Origin: Ottelia alismoides
Taxonomy: Eukaryota; Streptophyta; Magnoliopsida; Alismatales; Hydrocharitaceae
Length of the DNA: 64,000 nt
Assembly (NCBI GenBank): GCA_037367405.1
Contig: JAZKJV010005755.1
Coordinates: 124,001-188,000 of the forward strand
Reading direction: 5' to 3'
Shown here: positions 35,482 to 42,308 of the stretch, one piece after another
Position numbering within the stretch: position 1 is the first letter of the stretch
Layout of the letters: each line of letters begins with the position of its first letter
Program-made: the position numbers and the translations under genes
Notes under the pieces: generated by a model
Seen by the model: the letters and a program-made list of their open reading frames with translations, nothing else
The model's database searches: none
What the model was told of the DNA's origin: nothing

Positions 35482-35846
35482 TGCTCGGTGTCCAATCGGT
35501 CACTTGTTCGGTGTGAGTCTTCGATGTACAGCAAATCGTCTCGCGGAATATGAACACGCCGGCCATCTGGGCGCTCATGTGCGATCCAGCGGTTGTGCGC
35601 GTATTCTTCCCACCGCGATTGCGGCGGATCATCGCTCATCGGCGTCGTGAAGCCGATCAGCAGGCAGCGCTCAAACACGATGGTATTCGATCGGTCATGG
35701 CCAAGGCGAAAATGAAAGTCATGTGGTTTGGTGAAGTTGATCGTTTCTATCTGCGCGGGAGCCCGCGTCCCACCTACTTTCGGTGGCCTAATCGGTTCAG
35801 GAGCCGGTTTCGGCCACGGCCAATTCCATTCAATCTTTGGCATCAT
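35478..35846 (-). CDS. Small protein of unknown function, coupled to the next gene
   Basis: 122 residues. A Pro/Trp-rich N-terminus (IEWNWPWPKPAPEPIRPPK) is followed by a charged, His/Arg-rich region (SRWEEYAHNRWIAHERPDGR). The N-terminus is reminiscent of linker sequence ahead of a toxin or HNH-like tail, but no catalytic motif is seen. It overlaps the following gene by 4 bases. Confidence 0.5.
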   Translation of the reverse strand: MMPKIEWNWPWPKPAPEPIRPPKVGGTRAPAQIETINFTKPHDFHFRLGHDRSNTIVFERCLLIGFTTPMSDDPPQSRWEEYAHNRWIAHERPDGRRVHIPRDDLLYIEDSHRTSDRLDTEQ

Positions 35847-35864
35847 TCACTCCGAGTGCTCATG

Positions 35865-36659
35865 TTACTCAAACTGCTCCCACGTCAAGAAGAATTCCGA
35901 TAGTCGGCGAGTATCGCGTTGGACACCTTCAACGGTTATGTGAATAACAAATGGGTCGTCCGCCTCGGCATGAATGCTTTCGCGAGGGAAAGCCCAATAC
36001 TCTTCTCGAAGGTAGCTTAGGAAAGGCACAGCAGGGACTACGTCAATCGCGAACGCCTTAATGAAGCCCTCGAAGTCCATGCGCGAGGACTCGCTTTCAA
36101 AAGGAGTAAATTCATAGGAGCGAAACATATCGCCCATAAATATTCCACACGTCACAAGGAACGCTTGGAAAACTTCAGGCTTGCGGGCGTCGCTTTGCCA
36201 ACAATTACGAAGTTCGGCTTCGGAATATCCAGTGGGCTCAGCGCATCTCCACCTGTTAGCGAGCCTTTGCCGAAGCAACGATATAAACTCTTCTGTCGAC
36301 ATCGGGCTGGCATTAGTAACTCCAAATGGCTCTTTCAACATTTCCGCAATTTCATGACTCGCAGGGGAAAGACATTCCGCAGGGCGCCGAGACCACTTGT
36401 CATTCAGCGTTGAGTCGGCACCGTTCTCAAGCAGCCATCGAGCAACGCGCGGCTTGTTTCGAATACACGCAATGTGCAGAGGCGTTTCGCCGTCCAACCG
36501 CTGAGCATTGACACTCAACCCTGCATTCTTTAGGAATTCCAATACTCTGAGGTTATCAGACAGGACTGCGTAAAAGAGCAATGTCGAACCCACGGCGTTC
36601 GTGACGTGCAGGTTGCCCGCCTTTTGCGCTACTTCAAGAGTCGCGAGGTCGCCCTGCAT
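35865..36659 (-). CDS. Ankyrin-repeat protein
   Basis: 264 residues from the ATG at 36659; the frame stays open upstream (HLNLFSAAM), so the true start may be a non-ATG codon further up. Two to three ankyrin repeats fill the first 110 residues: GSTLLFYAVLSDNLRVLEFL, GETPLHIACIRNKPRVARWL and a third partial unit. The C-terminal 130 residues are unrecognised. It lies 17 bases after the lipoprotein gene. Such proteins mediate protein binding; an immunity role is possible from context. Confidence 0.75.
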   Translation of the reverse strand: MQGDLATLEVAQKAGNLHVTNAVGSTLLFYAVLSDNLRVLEFLKNAGLSVNAQRLDGETPLHIACIRNKPRVARWLLENGADSTLNDKWSRRPAECLSPASHEIAEMLKEPFGVTNASPMSTEEFISLLRQRLANRWRCAEPTGYSEAELRNCWQSDARKPEVFQAFLVTCGIFMGDMFRSYEFTPFESESSRMDFEGFIKAFAIDVVPAVPFLSYLREEYWAFPRESIHAEADDPFVIHITVEGVQRDTRRLSEFFLTWEQFE

Positions 36660-36676
36660 CGCAGCACTGAAAAGAT

Positions 36677-37039
36677 TCAGGTGCTTTTTCTCTTTAATAC
36701 GATCCTTACCCTTGAGTTGTTTTTTTGGGCCTCATGGAAAACGCGAATAGTTTGGCTCTCAAATTGCGCACTATTTACTGTGATATAAAACGGAACGTCA
36801 GTTCCTTGTACTTTATGATCAAGAAGGCCCTGTGCGTCTGTTTTTCCTAGTGGACGAAGCCTATCTGATTCAGGGTCAAGTCGAAACTCCAAAGATGCGT
36901 CTTTTACAGGTTGGTTTGATTCGTCAACGACTAGTACGCTGACGGACACCCAGTGTACACATCCAGCTATCAGAATAACACCGAATGCGAAGGCAAATAT
37001 TAATGCGAAAGTTCCCGTTTGCTGTTTAATGTTGGACAT
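36677..37039 (-). CDS. Lipoprotein with a carboxypeptidase-regulatory-like domain
   Basis: 120 residues. The hydrophobic N-terminus ends in a lipobox (LIAGC near residue 27). A small beta-sandwich follows with VSVLVVDESNQPVKDASLEF and a TDAQGLLDHKV turn, typical of transthyretin-like domains. Expected to be anchored in a membrane facing the periplasm. It precedes the ankyrin gene by 17 bases. Confidence 0.7.
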   Translation of the reverse strand: MSNIKQQTGTFALIFAFAFGVILIAGCVHWVSVSVLVVDESNQPVKDASLEFRLDPESDRLRPLGKTDAQGLLDHKVQGTDVPFYITVNSAQFESQTIRVFHEAQKNNSRVRIVLKRKST

Positions 37040-37278
37040 CTCCTTTTCTCAAAATTATACGGAAATTACTTCGCCAGCTTGCATTGAACACTAGCTAAAT
37101 GCCCTGAACTCCAATCATTTGCCCTTTTTTGTGGCTATGTTGGCTTTGAAGTCTTCTGATTATGAATGTATTGTAAGCGAAGAAATTTTATAGTCAACCT
37201 TGGACGAAAAATCTCAAAATGCCGATTTGGTTAAAATTGGTCTCAATGAACCGATAAGCCCTAATTTAATTCCGATTG
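37040..37278. other. AT-rich intergenic stretch
   Basis: About 240 bp with no supported gene. It is AT-rich relative to its surroundings and probably holds the promoter of the minus-strand lipoprotein-ankyrin pair. Confidence 0.4.
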
Positions 37279-37728
37279 CTAATTGTTTTTTGGTACTCGC
37301 GGCCCCCAGAAATCGTCAGGTGGCAGTGGTTCCACTGGATCTGGATCAGGCGACGCCGTTCCTTTTGGGGCCCGCCCCCAGAAGTCGTCTGGAGGTAATT
37401 CATCTATTTCGTCCTGTTCCTGTCCAGTTCCCAAAGGGGCTACAGTTTGAAATCCATCTATAGTCACGAGGACACGTGGCAGAATGGAGTCAGGAAATAA
37501 CCCAGAGTAGTAATCCTGCATTATAGTTGCCTGTTGCTCAATATTGAAATGGTAAAGTGGTTTCCCAAGATCATCAAATGAGTACAAATAGGAATCGCCA
37601 TAATCGTCGTGTGTCTCCGAAGGGTTATAGGCATCTAAAACCAAATTGTGCCCTTGCTGATTTTGAAGAACATGAGTCATCTCATGAATGAAGTCATACC
37701 AGCGGAAGAGATTGTGCTGACGCTTGAA
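37279..37728 (-). pseudogene. C-terminal fragment of an RHS-type protein with a metallopeptidase-like motif
   Basis: The frame is open from a stop at 37729-37731, with no proper start before the conserved motif. A zinc-peptidase-like HExTH motif (FIHEMTHVLQ) lies near its beginning. A mixed region follows, then a tail with two near-identical short repeats (LPPDDFWG). Such domains occur at the C-terminal ends of RHS/polymorphic proteins. The upstream RHS piece is in a different frame, so the whole is broken. Confidence 0.55.
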
Positions 37729-37937
37729 TCAATGCTGGCGATGCGCGACATGGCATCATAGGTGTAGTCGTAGGTGGCAAGCGTGCTGCCGACGCTGGCA
37801 TGCGTGATGCTTGAGAGCCGATTCGCGGTATCGAAGGTATTGGTGGTGGTCGCCACTGCGCTACTCGTACCGGTGCTTTGGTAACGTGCGATCTGCGTGA
37901 GTTGATTGAGTGAATTATAGCTGAAGCTGGAGTTCAA
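37677..37937 (-). pseudogene. RHS/YD-repeat fragment
   Basis: About 75 codons of YD-repeat sequence (SYNSLNQLTQIARYQSTGT, FDTANRLSSITHASVGS, YDYTYDAMSRIASIDSS). It has no beginning: its first codons lie in an inverted-repeat arm. It ends out of frame with the metallopeptidase-like fragment. Intact RHS proteins are usually over 1,000 residues. Confidence 0.75.
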
Positions 37938-38050
37938 ACTTTAGTTTGCAGAAACGGATTGTTTTTCTTTGCATCGACATTTTTCGATTTAAATGTAGGG
38001 TGCAATCGAACGGCTCGATCAAACGGACAAACTAAAGTTTGAACTCCAGC
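37926..38050. repeat. Element with 23-bp perfect inverted repeats (CGCTGG family relative)
   Basis: Arms at 37926-37948 and 38028-38050 are perfect complements (GCTGGAGTTCAAACTTTAGT..). Each arm has an inner hairpin CAAAC-TTTA-GTTTG. Compared with the CGCTGGTGTTC element, the hairpin has changed on both sides so that pairing is kept. Confidence 0.8.
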
Positions 38051-38455
38051 GCAAACCACTTGGCTTTCGTGTGTTTCGCACGGACATGGTGTCTCCCCAT
38101 GTTCCTGTTTATCGAGGAATCTCTCTCGGTCGCATTTGCGAGTTTGTTCCTGGCTGCCCACCCTACCACGCTATCGCCCCTGCATCCAGCGATTCCCTAA
38201 AATGCCACGATTTCCAAAACAATCCACTTCCTCAAGGACATGGTGTGTCTTCATGTTCCCTTTTCTTGGTGCTCGCTGACATTTAGCTCTCTTGGCAAGA
38301 ACGAGATCACGATATGCAGGTAGAAATACTTCAATGACTTCCAGCGCTCGTTCGAAAGCTTATCGCTCCGTACATTCGATCAGAAATTTCACTTCTCAGT
38401 ATAAAAACCACCACTTGAAAACGCTAAAACATAGCCTTTAAGCAGGACGAGGGAA
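38051..38455. repeat. Non-coding stretch with two 24-bp palindromes
   Basis: No supported gene. Palindromes at 38082-38105 and 38236-38259 share GGACATGGTGT and CATGTTCC ends (imperfect hairpins). A looser relative is at 13129-13152. Confidence 0.6.
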
Positions 38456-39283
38456 TCATTGCTTTTCATCCGGAAAAATTGCTATTTGTCTCCTTTTGAA
38501 CTCATTTTTATCAGCACCGATATCTAAACTCACTTTGCTTCCGTTCCTGAACAAGGTAATTCTGCCACCGTGTTCAGCAACGGAACACAGGCGTCTATGG
38601 ACTTCCCACACCGACAGTCTAAATACCTCTTCTTCGTCGATCCGATTCAGTATGGCACCCTCACAGAAGTGGTTCGGAAAAATGGTTTTTGCACTGACTT
38701 GTATAATAGGGTACCCATACGACGTTACGTCCCCGAACATGCCCACTGGAAAATCCATTCCCGGATTTCTTGATTGATCAACTTTTCGCAAATAAAGACG
38801 ATTAGCGCCGAAATAAATACTCCATCCGAACCGATTCAAAAAACCTAAGTGTATACTTTCTGTTTGCGTGCATTCCACGATACGGACGTATGGCTCGTCG
38901 TGTGAATTTACATGGATTGACCTGTAGTTTAATCGCCTCGAAGCTACGCTGTCTGGCCCACGAAGCAATTCAGGTATAATCCGTCCATCTTGCTCGCTCG
39001 CATGCGGCCCGAGTTCCTGGAGAGTTTCGCTCGTTAAGGCAAAGTCAAAAGTTGACGTGAGTATTAGCTTGAGGGACTTGCTTGAGCGTCCGATTGTCAT
39101 CGAACAATACAGGGAGTTGTTATTTGCCGTTAATGGAAAATAGTCATTAGGTGAAAGACGGAGATCTCCTCCAGATGTTTTAGTAATTGACAATACCTCA
39201 GTTACAGGATCATATTCGAGACAGTGACCTTCTAGCGATTCAAAATTGATAGATCCATCAACCCTTATTCCAGTAGGTAACAT
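38456..39283 (-). CDS. Unknown protein with a PDZ-like C-terminus, probably N-terminally truncated
   Basis: 275 residues with no signal peptide. The C-terminal part (GAILNRIDEEEVFRLSVWEV, then HGGRITLFRNGSKVSLDIG) resembles a PDZ domain. The first half has aspartyl-protease-like strands (LKLILTSTFDFALTSETL) but lacks an obvious catalytic DTG. Planctomycete retropepsin-PDZ proteins are usually longer and exported. The ATG lies 3 bases from a truncated tRNA, so the 5' part may have been lost at that junction. Confidence 0.45.
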   Translation of the reverse strand: MLPTGIRVDGSINFESLEGHCLEYDPVTEVLSITKTSGGDLRLSPNDYFPLTANNNSLYCSMTIGRSSKSLKLILTSTFDFALTSETLQELGPHASEQDGRIIPELLRGPDSVASRRLNYRSIHVNSHDEPYVRIVECTQTESIHLGFLNRFGWSIYFGANRLYLRKVDQSRNPGMDFPVGMFGDVTSYGYPIIQVSAKTIFPNHFCEGAILNRIDEEEVFRLSVWEVHRRLCSVAEHGGRITLFRNGSKVSLDIGADKNEFKRRQIAIFPDEKQ

Positions 39284-39285
39284 TA

Positions 39286-39334
39286 TAGAGCACGTCTTAT
39301 AAGGACGCCGCTCTCACCACTGAGCTACACGCCG
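39286..39334 (-). pseudogene. tRNA 5' half, anticodon UAU (Ile-like)
   Basis: Reading on the minus strand from 39334: acceptor 5' strand CGGCGTG, TA, a D arm (GCTC-AGTGGTGA-GAGC) and an anticodon arm with loop CTTATAA. After the anticodon stem the sequence leaves the tRNA; there is no T arm or acceptor 3' strand. It joins directly to the gene that starts at 39283. Confidence 0.7.
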
Positions 39335-39341
39335 TGATGAG

Positions 39342-39413
39342 TGAGGCCGGAGGGATTCGAACCCACGCTTTGCGGATTAAAAGTCCGCTGTGCTGCCGCT
39401 ACACCACAACCTC
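39342..39413 (-). tRNA. tRNA-Lys (UUU)
   Basis: Full cloverleaf: acceptor GAGGTTG/CGGCCTC-type pairing, D arm, anticodon loop CTTTTAA, and T arm with GGGTTCGAATCCC. First tRNA after the broken Ile-like half. No CCA encoded. Confidence 0.88.
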
Positions 39414-39489
39414 ATGAATGGCTATGGCTATGCGTTTCAAGCGACTAAGCAATTGCATCGTGTTCTCCTTTGTGTTGTTTGTTCTTTAG

Positions 39490-39560
39490 TGGTAGCCCTG
39501 AGAATTGAACTCAGCGCGATCCGCTTATCAGACGGATATGGGCTCCAGCCCTCGACTACC
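39490..39560 (-). tRNA. tRNA-Ile (GAU)
   Basis: Acceptor GGTAGTC pairs with GGCTACC. The D arm is compact (GGGC-TGGA-GCCC), the anticodon loop is CTGATAA, and the T arm is TGAGTTCAATTCTCA. The small D loop is unusual for a core bacterial tRNA, as often seen in accessory tRNA arrays. Confidence 0.75.
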
Positions 39561-39565
39561 ATCTC

Positions 39566-39637
39566 ACGTAGCCGAGTCTCTCCGAGACTCGTACTTGCGT
39601 TACACCATCATGTCTGTCTCGGAGAGACAGACCTACA
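39566..39637. repeat. Double-hairpin palindromic element, second copy
   Basis: Hairpins CGAGTCTC.. (39573-39591) and GTCTGTCTC.. (39612-39632), with ACGTA and CTACA ends. Related to 30285-30340, with compensated changes in the stems and about 15 extra bases between them. Located between two tRNA genes. Confidence 0.75.
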
Positions 39638-39641
39638 TAAA

Positions 39642-39716
39642 GTCGGGCACCTCGGGGTCGAACCGAGATCCTCCTGCTCCCAAAGCAGGCGTGCTCCCAT
39701 CTGCACCTCTGCCCGA
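39642..39716 (-). tRNA. tRNA-Pro (UGG)
   Basis: Acceptor TCGGGCA/TGCCCGA, anticodon stem CCTGC/GCAGG with loop TTTGGGA, and T arm CTCGGTTCGACCCCGAG. Complete. Confidence 0.85.
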
Positions 39717-39731
39717 TTGTTGTTTTGTCAG

Positions 39732-39800
39732 TGGACCTGCAGGGAGTTAAACCTGAAGCCTTGAGTGCAAGTCAAAGCGCCGCCACGTCGGCAAGCCCAT
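39732..39800 (-). tRNA. Diverged tRNA, probably Ala (UGC)
   Basis: Acceptor TGGGCTT pairs with AGGTCCA (two G-U pairs). D stem GCCG/CGGC; anticodon loop CTTGCAC. The T arm is weak (CAGGTTTAACTCCCTG, four pairs). Bases 8-9 appear to be missing. May be a degenerate gene. Confidence 0.45.
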
Positions 39801-39814
39801 TCGTATTTGTCAGC

Positions 39815-39886
39815 GACTCGTGTGGGATTCGAACCCGACCTAACTGGCTTGAAAGACCAGCGACCTCACCAGAAGTCGAACGAGCC
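39815..39886 (-). tRNA. tRNA-Glu (UUC)
   Basis: Acceptor GGCTCGT/ACGAGTC, anticodon loop CTTTCAA, T arm GGGTTCGAATCCC. Complete cloverleaf. Confidence 0.82.
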
Positions 39887-39889
39887 GGA

Positions 39890-39955
39890 GGAAGTTTGAA
39901 GTGCGAATATAGAAGTTTGAAACTTCACACTTCAAACTTCTCACTTCACATCTCT
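39890..39955. repeat. AT-rich degenerate repeat (GAAGTTTGAA type)
   Basis: GAAGTTTGAAGTG.. followed by its inverted form TTCAAACTTC, as at 30527-30612. Sits between two tRNA genes. Confidence 0.6.
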
Positions 39956-39960
39956 TAAAG

Positions 39961-40032
39961 TGGACTGGGAGGTGCTCGAACCCTCCTCTGCGGTTCTTCA
40001 GACCGCCGCTATACCGTCTCAGCTACCAGTCC
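39961..40032 (-). tRNA. tRNA-Phe (GAA)
   Basis: Acceptor GGACTGG/CCAGTCC, D arm AGCTGAGACGGTATAGC, anticodon stem GCGGT/ACCGC with loop CTGAAGA, T arm GAGGGTTCGAGCACCTC. Complete. Confidence 0.85.
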
Positions 40033-40043
40033 ATCTGTATGTA

Positions 40044-40111
40044 AAACGTTGGAAATAGGCACGAAAAAACCCGGTGTCACTTTGTGGGTAACACCGGGTT
40101 CGCCAACGTTT
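40044..40111 (-). terminator. Strong terminator nested in a longer stem, minus strand
   Basis: A perfect 10-bp stem (40068-40077 with 40091-40100, AACCCGGTGT type) is followed on the minus strand by six T residues. An outer 9-bp perfect repeat (40044-40052 with 40103-40111, AAACGTTGG) encloses it. It ends a minus-strand transcript coming from the structured region to its right. Confidence 0.8.
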
Positions 40112-41070
40112 GCTTCGTTGTACGGCCGAGTGCTACCTCCGATGTGGATGCAAGGGGAGCGTATTCGCGTCTTGCGACACGATACAACCCTCACATCCAT
40201 TAAATCGTTCGGTCAGTGTTGACCTTAGGTAACTGGGCCGTATTGAAGACATGATCTCGTATCCAGTGATTGATTGCTTTTCAGATTCCTTGTTCCGCGA
40301 CCACATTCGTCGCGTGCTGCAAATATAGACGCTCATTCCTTGCATTGGTTCGCGAAAACTTCTAGTTCACGAAATCATTCGCAGGCGCATGTCGACAGTA
40401 GATTAAACGCATGTCAGCAGCAAAAGTATCCATTGGTTGAAAATAATTCTGCAACTTCCGATTCAACGCTTACTAAGGTCTCAACTACACGACGGCAAGC
40501 ATCAAGGAGCAATCACTGGATACGGTGGCATGCCTGGGTAGTAATGACCTGGATTCTCCCCGAAAAGGACTCGAACTGAGGACACTCTAGTTAATAAGTT
40601 GGCTTGGATCATGAGAGACGTTTCTCTTACCGATTTTTTAATCACTCCGTTCGTTCGCACCGCGTTGAGTGACTTTGGCACATACTGCTTTACCTATGTG
40701 TCATGATCTATGATGACTCAAAGCTCGAATGCTCGGGAGCATCGCGGTAGTGATGATCGGCGTGCTTAAGCTACGCAGCGATCAAATCGTCGATTCTAAA
40801 GCGACTGCGTGGGGGTCGAGTCCGCGACCTTCGCTGCGCTATCTAGCAACCTCGCGATGGTAAGCTTCATGGCTGGCCGTGGAACGCATCATCGACACCG
40901 TTGGGGCGATGCTGGCGACGATAACGCGGGGGGATCTTTAGATAGTCTTGGGATAACGCGATGTCTCCGTGAACTCGCGCAAACGCATCAAGATACGTTT
41001 GCGGCTCTCGGTAAACACCGCGCTAACGGACTTCGGCAGGTGAGCAACGCCTTGTTTTTCAAGGAGTTAA
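40101..41070 (-). ncRNA. Candidate large structured non-coding RNA in the tRNA array
   Basis: About 970 nt between tRNA-Pro and a strong terminator, with no credible protein gene on either strand. Perfect local hairpins occur at 41050-41064, 40978-41003, 40814-40829, 40773-40810, 40729-40742, 40642-40672, 40614-40627, 40296-40314 and 40211-40224, plus a G-U-containing 8-bp stem at 40677-40702. Another at 40161-40185 is capped on the minus strand by a GCAA (GNRA) tetraloop inside an outer 6-bp stem (40145-40150 with 40194-40199). A perfect 15-bp long-range helix joins 40258-40272 and 40510-40524. Direction is set by the terminator. Large RNAs such as GOLLD or ROOL also sit in tRNA arrays, but I cannot assign it to either; exact ends are unknown. 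Confidence 0.6.
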
Positions 41071-41075
41071 AATAG

Positions 41076-41151
41076 TCGGGGCGACAAGATTTGAACTTGC
41101 GACCTCTACCACCCCAAGGTAGCGCTCTAATCCAGGCTGAGCTACGCCCCG
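41076..41151 (-). tRNA. tRNA-Pro (GGG)
   Basis: Acceptor CGGGGCG/CGCCCCG, D arm AGCTCAGCCTGGATTAGAGC, anticodon stem CTACC/GGTAG with loop TTGGGGT, T arm GCAAGTTCAAATCTTGT. A standard, well-formed bacterial tRNA and probably the native core gene at this locus. Confidence 0.92.
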
Positions 41152-41341
41152 AACCGGTTCAGCCAGAACCTTCATCAGGCTCTGGCAGGGGTCCGCACAG
41201 TATGCCACACACCTCAACACTCGGCAACGCCATCAATCGCATTTCCTCCGATCCCCCCAAGGCGGCAAAAAATCCCTTGTTTCTCTTGCGTTTTCGCTCC
41301 ACTTCCCTCCCCTTCTCTCCTCCGCTAGGTTGCTCTTCATC

Positions 41342-42280
41342 ATGCAAACTCAACTCCCGTTCGCTTCCCGTTTGGCCCGCACCGTCCGCCTGTTCCGCTC
41401 GTCCGCTTGCGTCGGACTCGATCCCCGATGGGCCTCACTTCCAGAATCCATCCAAACCGCTTTCGCGGGCGATCTCAACACGCGCGCCGCCGGGCTTCGC
41501 AAGTTCGGCTGCGATGTGATCGATGCCGTTGCCGATCGCATCGGTATCGTCAAACCTCAAGCCGCTTTCTATGAGCAGTTTGGACCCGCGGGAATGCAAG
41601 CCCTCTGGGATACGATTCAGTATGCAAACCAGAAGGGCATGCTCGTCATTCTCGATGGCAAACGCAATGATATCGGTTCAACCGCCGAAGCGTACGCGGA
41701 AGCTTATCTCGGTAGCCAAGGTCAAAGCGTCTGGAATGCCGATTCACTCACCGTAAGTCCGTACCTCGGCGACGACAGCTTGCAACCATTCATCGAAGCT
41801 TGCGATAAACGCCACGCCGGTATCTTTGTCTTGGTCAAAACATCGAATCCCGGGGGTGGTTTCCTTCAAGACCGTAAAACGGATAACGTAACGATCTATC
41901 AGCATCTTGCGAATCACATCGCACAACTAAACGCTCAGCGCATGGACTACGACCACTATGGTCCCATCGGAGCCGTTGTCGGTGCCACTTATCGCGAACA
42001 ACTCAGTGAGCTTCGCAGCACCATGCACAATGCATGGATACTCGTGCCAGGTTTTGGAGCTCAAGGTGGCGGTGCCGCAGATGTTGCCAGCGGATTTGAT
42101 CAATCTGGTCTCGGCGCTGTGATCAATAACTCCCGCGCTCTGATCTTCGCTTATCAACGTAAAGAGTACGCTTCGAGATTCAAACCCGCTCAATGGCAAG
42201 ATGCAGTCGCCGCCGCGGCGGATGAAATGAACCAGGTGTTGCGAAGTGAAACACGGATGGGACGACTAGAAGGTGTTTAA
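41342..42280 (+). CDS. pyrF: Orotidine 5'-phosphate decarboxylase, type 2
   Basis: The enzyme converts OMP to UMP in pyrimidine synthesis. The ATG at 41342 gives 312 residues, the usual length of the long (mycobacterial-type) form. The catalytic segment VILDGKRNDIGSTAEAYAEA carries the K-xx-D pair, and AVVGATYREQLSEL and ILVPGFGAQGG form the phosphate-binding end of the barrel. An early SACVGLDPR motif is also typical. The upstream open TTG at 41330 lacks support. No other pyr gene is close. Confidence 0.93.
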   Translation: MQTQLPFASRLARTVRLFRSSACVGLDPRWASLPESIQTAFAGDLNTRAAGLRKFGCDVIDAVADRIGIVKPQAAFYEQFGPAGMQALWDTIQYANQKGMLVILDGKRNDIGSTAEAYAEAYLGSQGQSVWNADSLTVSPYLGDDSLQPFIEACDKRHAGIFVLVKTSNPGGGFLQDRKTDNVTIYQHLANHIAQLNAQRMDYDHYGPIGAVVGATYREQLSELRSTMHNAWILVPGFGAQGGGAADVASGFDQSGLGAVINNSRALIFAYQRKEYASRFKPAQWQDAVAAAADEMNQVLRSETRMGRLEGV

Positions 42281-42308
42281 AACCAATCCCTTTCGTGCGG
42301 CCGACAGA

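Noticed and set aside
40009..40200. 63-codon minus-strand open frame
   Set aside because: It runs through the terminator and overlaps tRNA-Phe; no homology or start signal is seen.
40565..40640. Additional tRNA gene suggested by GGACTCGAAC
   Set aside because: No anticodon arm or acceptor stem can be drawn; it is treated as part of the structured RNA candidate.
40560..40830. Possible tmRNA on the minus strand, based on TTCGAGTCC near 40570 and GCTGCGTAGCTTAAGC near 40770
   Set aside because: The T-loop-like motif has no matching 5-bp stem, no acceptor pairing is found, and no tag frame begins with a resume Ala codon at the right distance from a 5' end.
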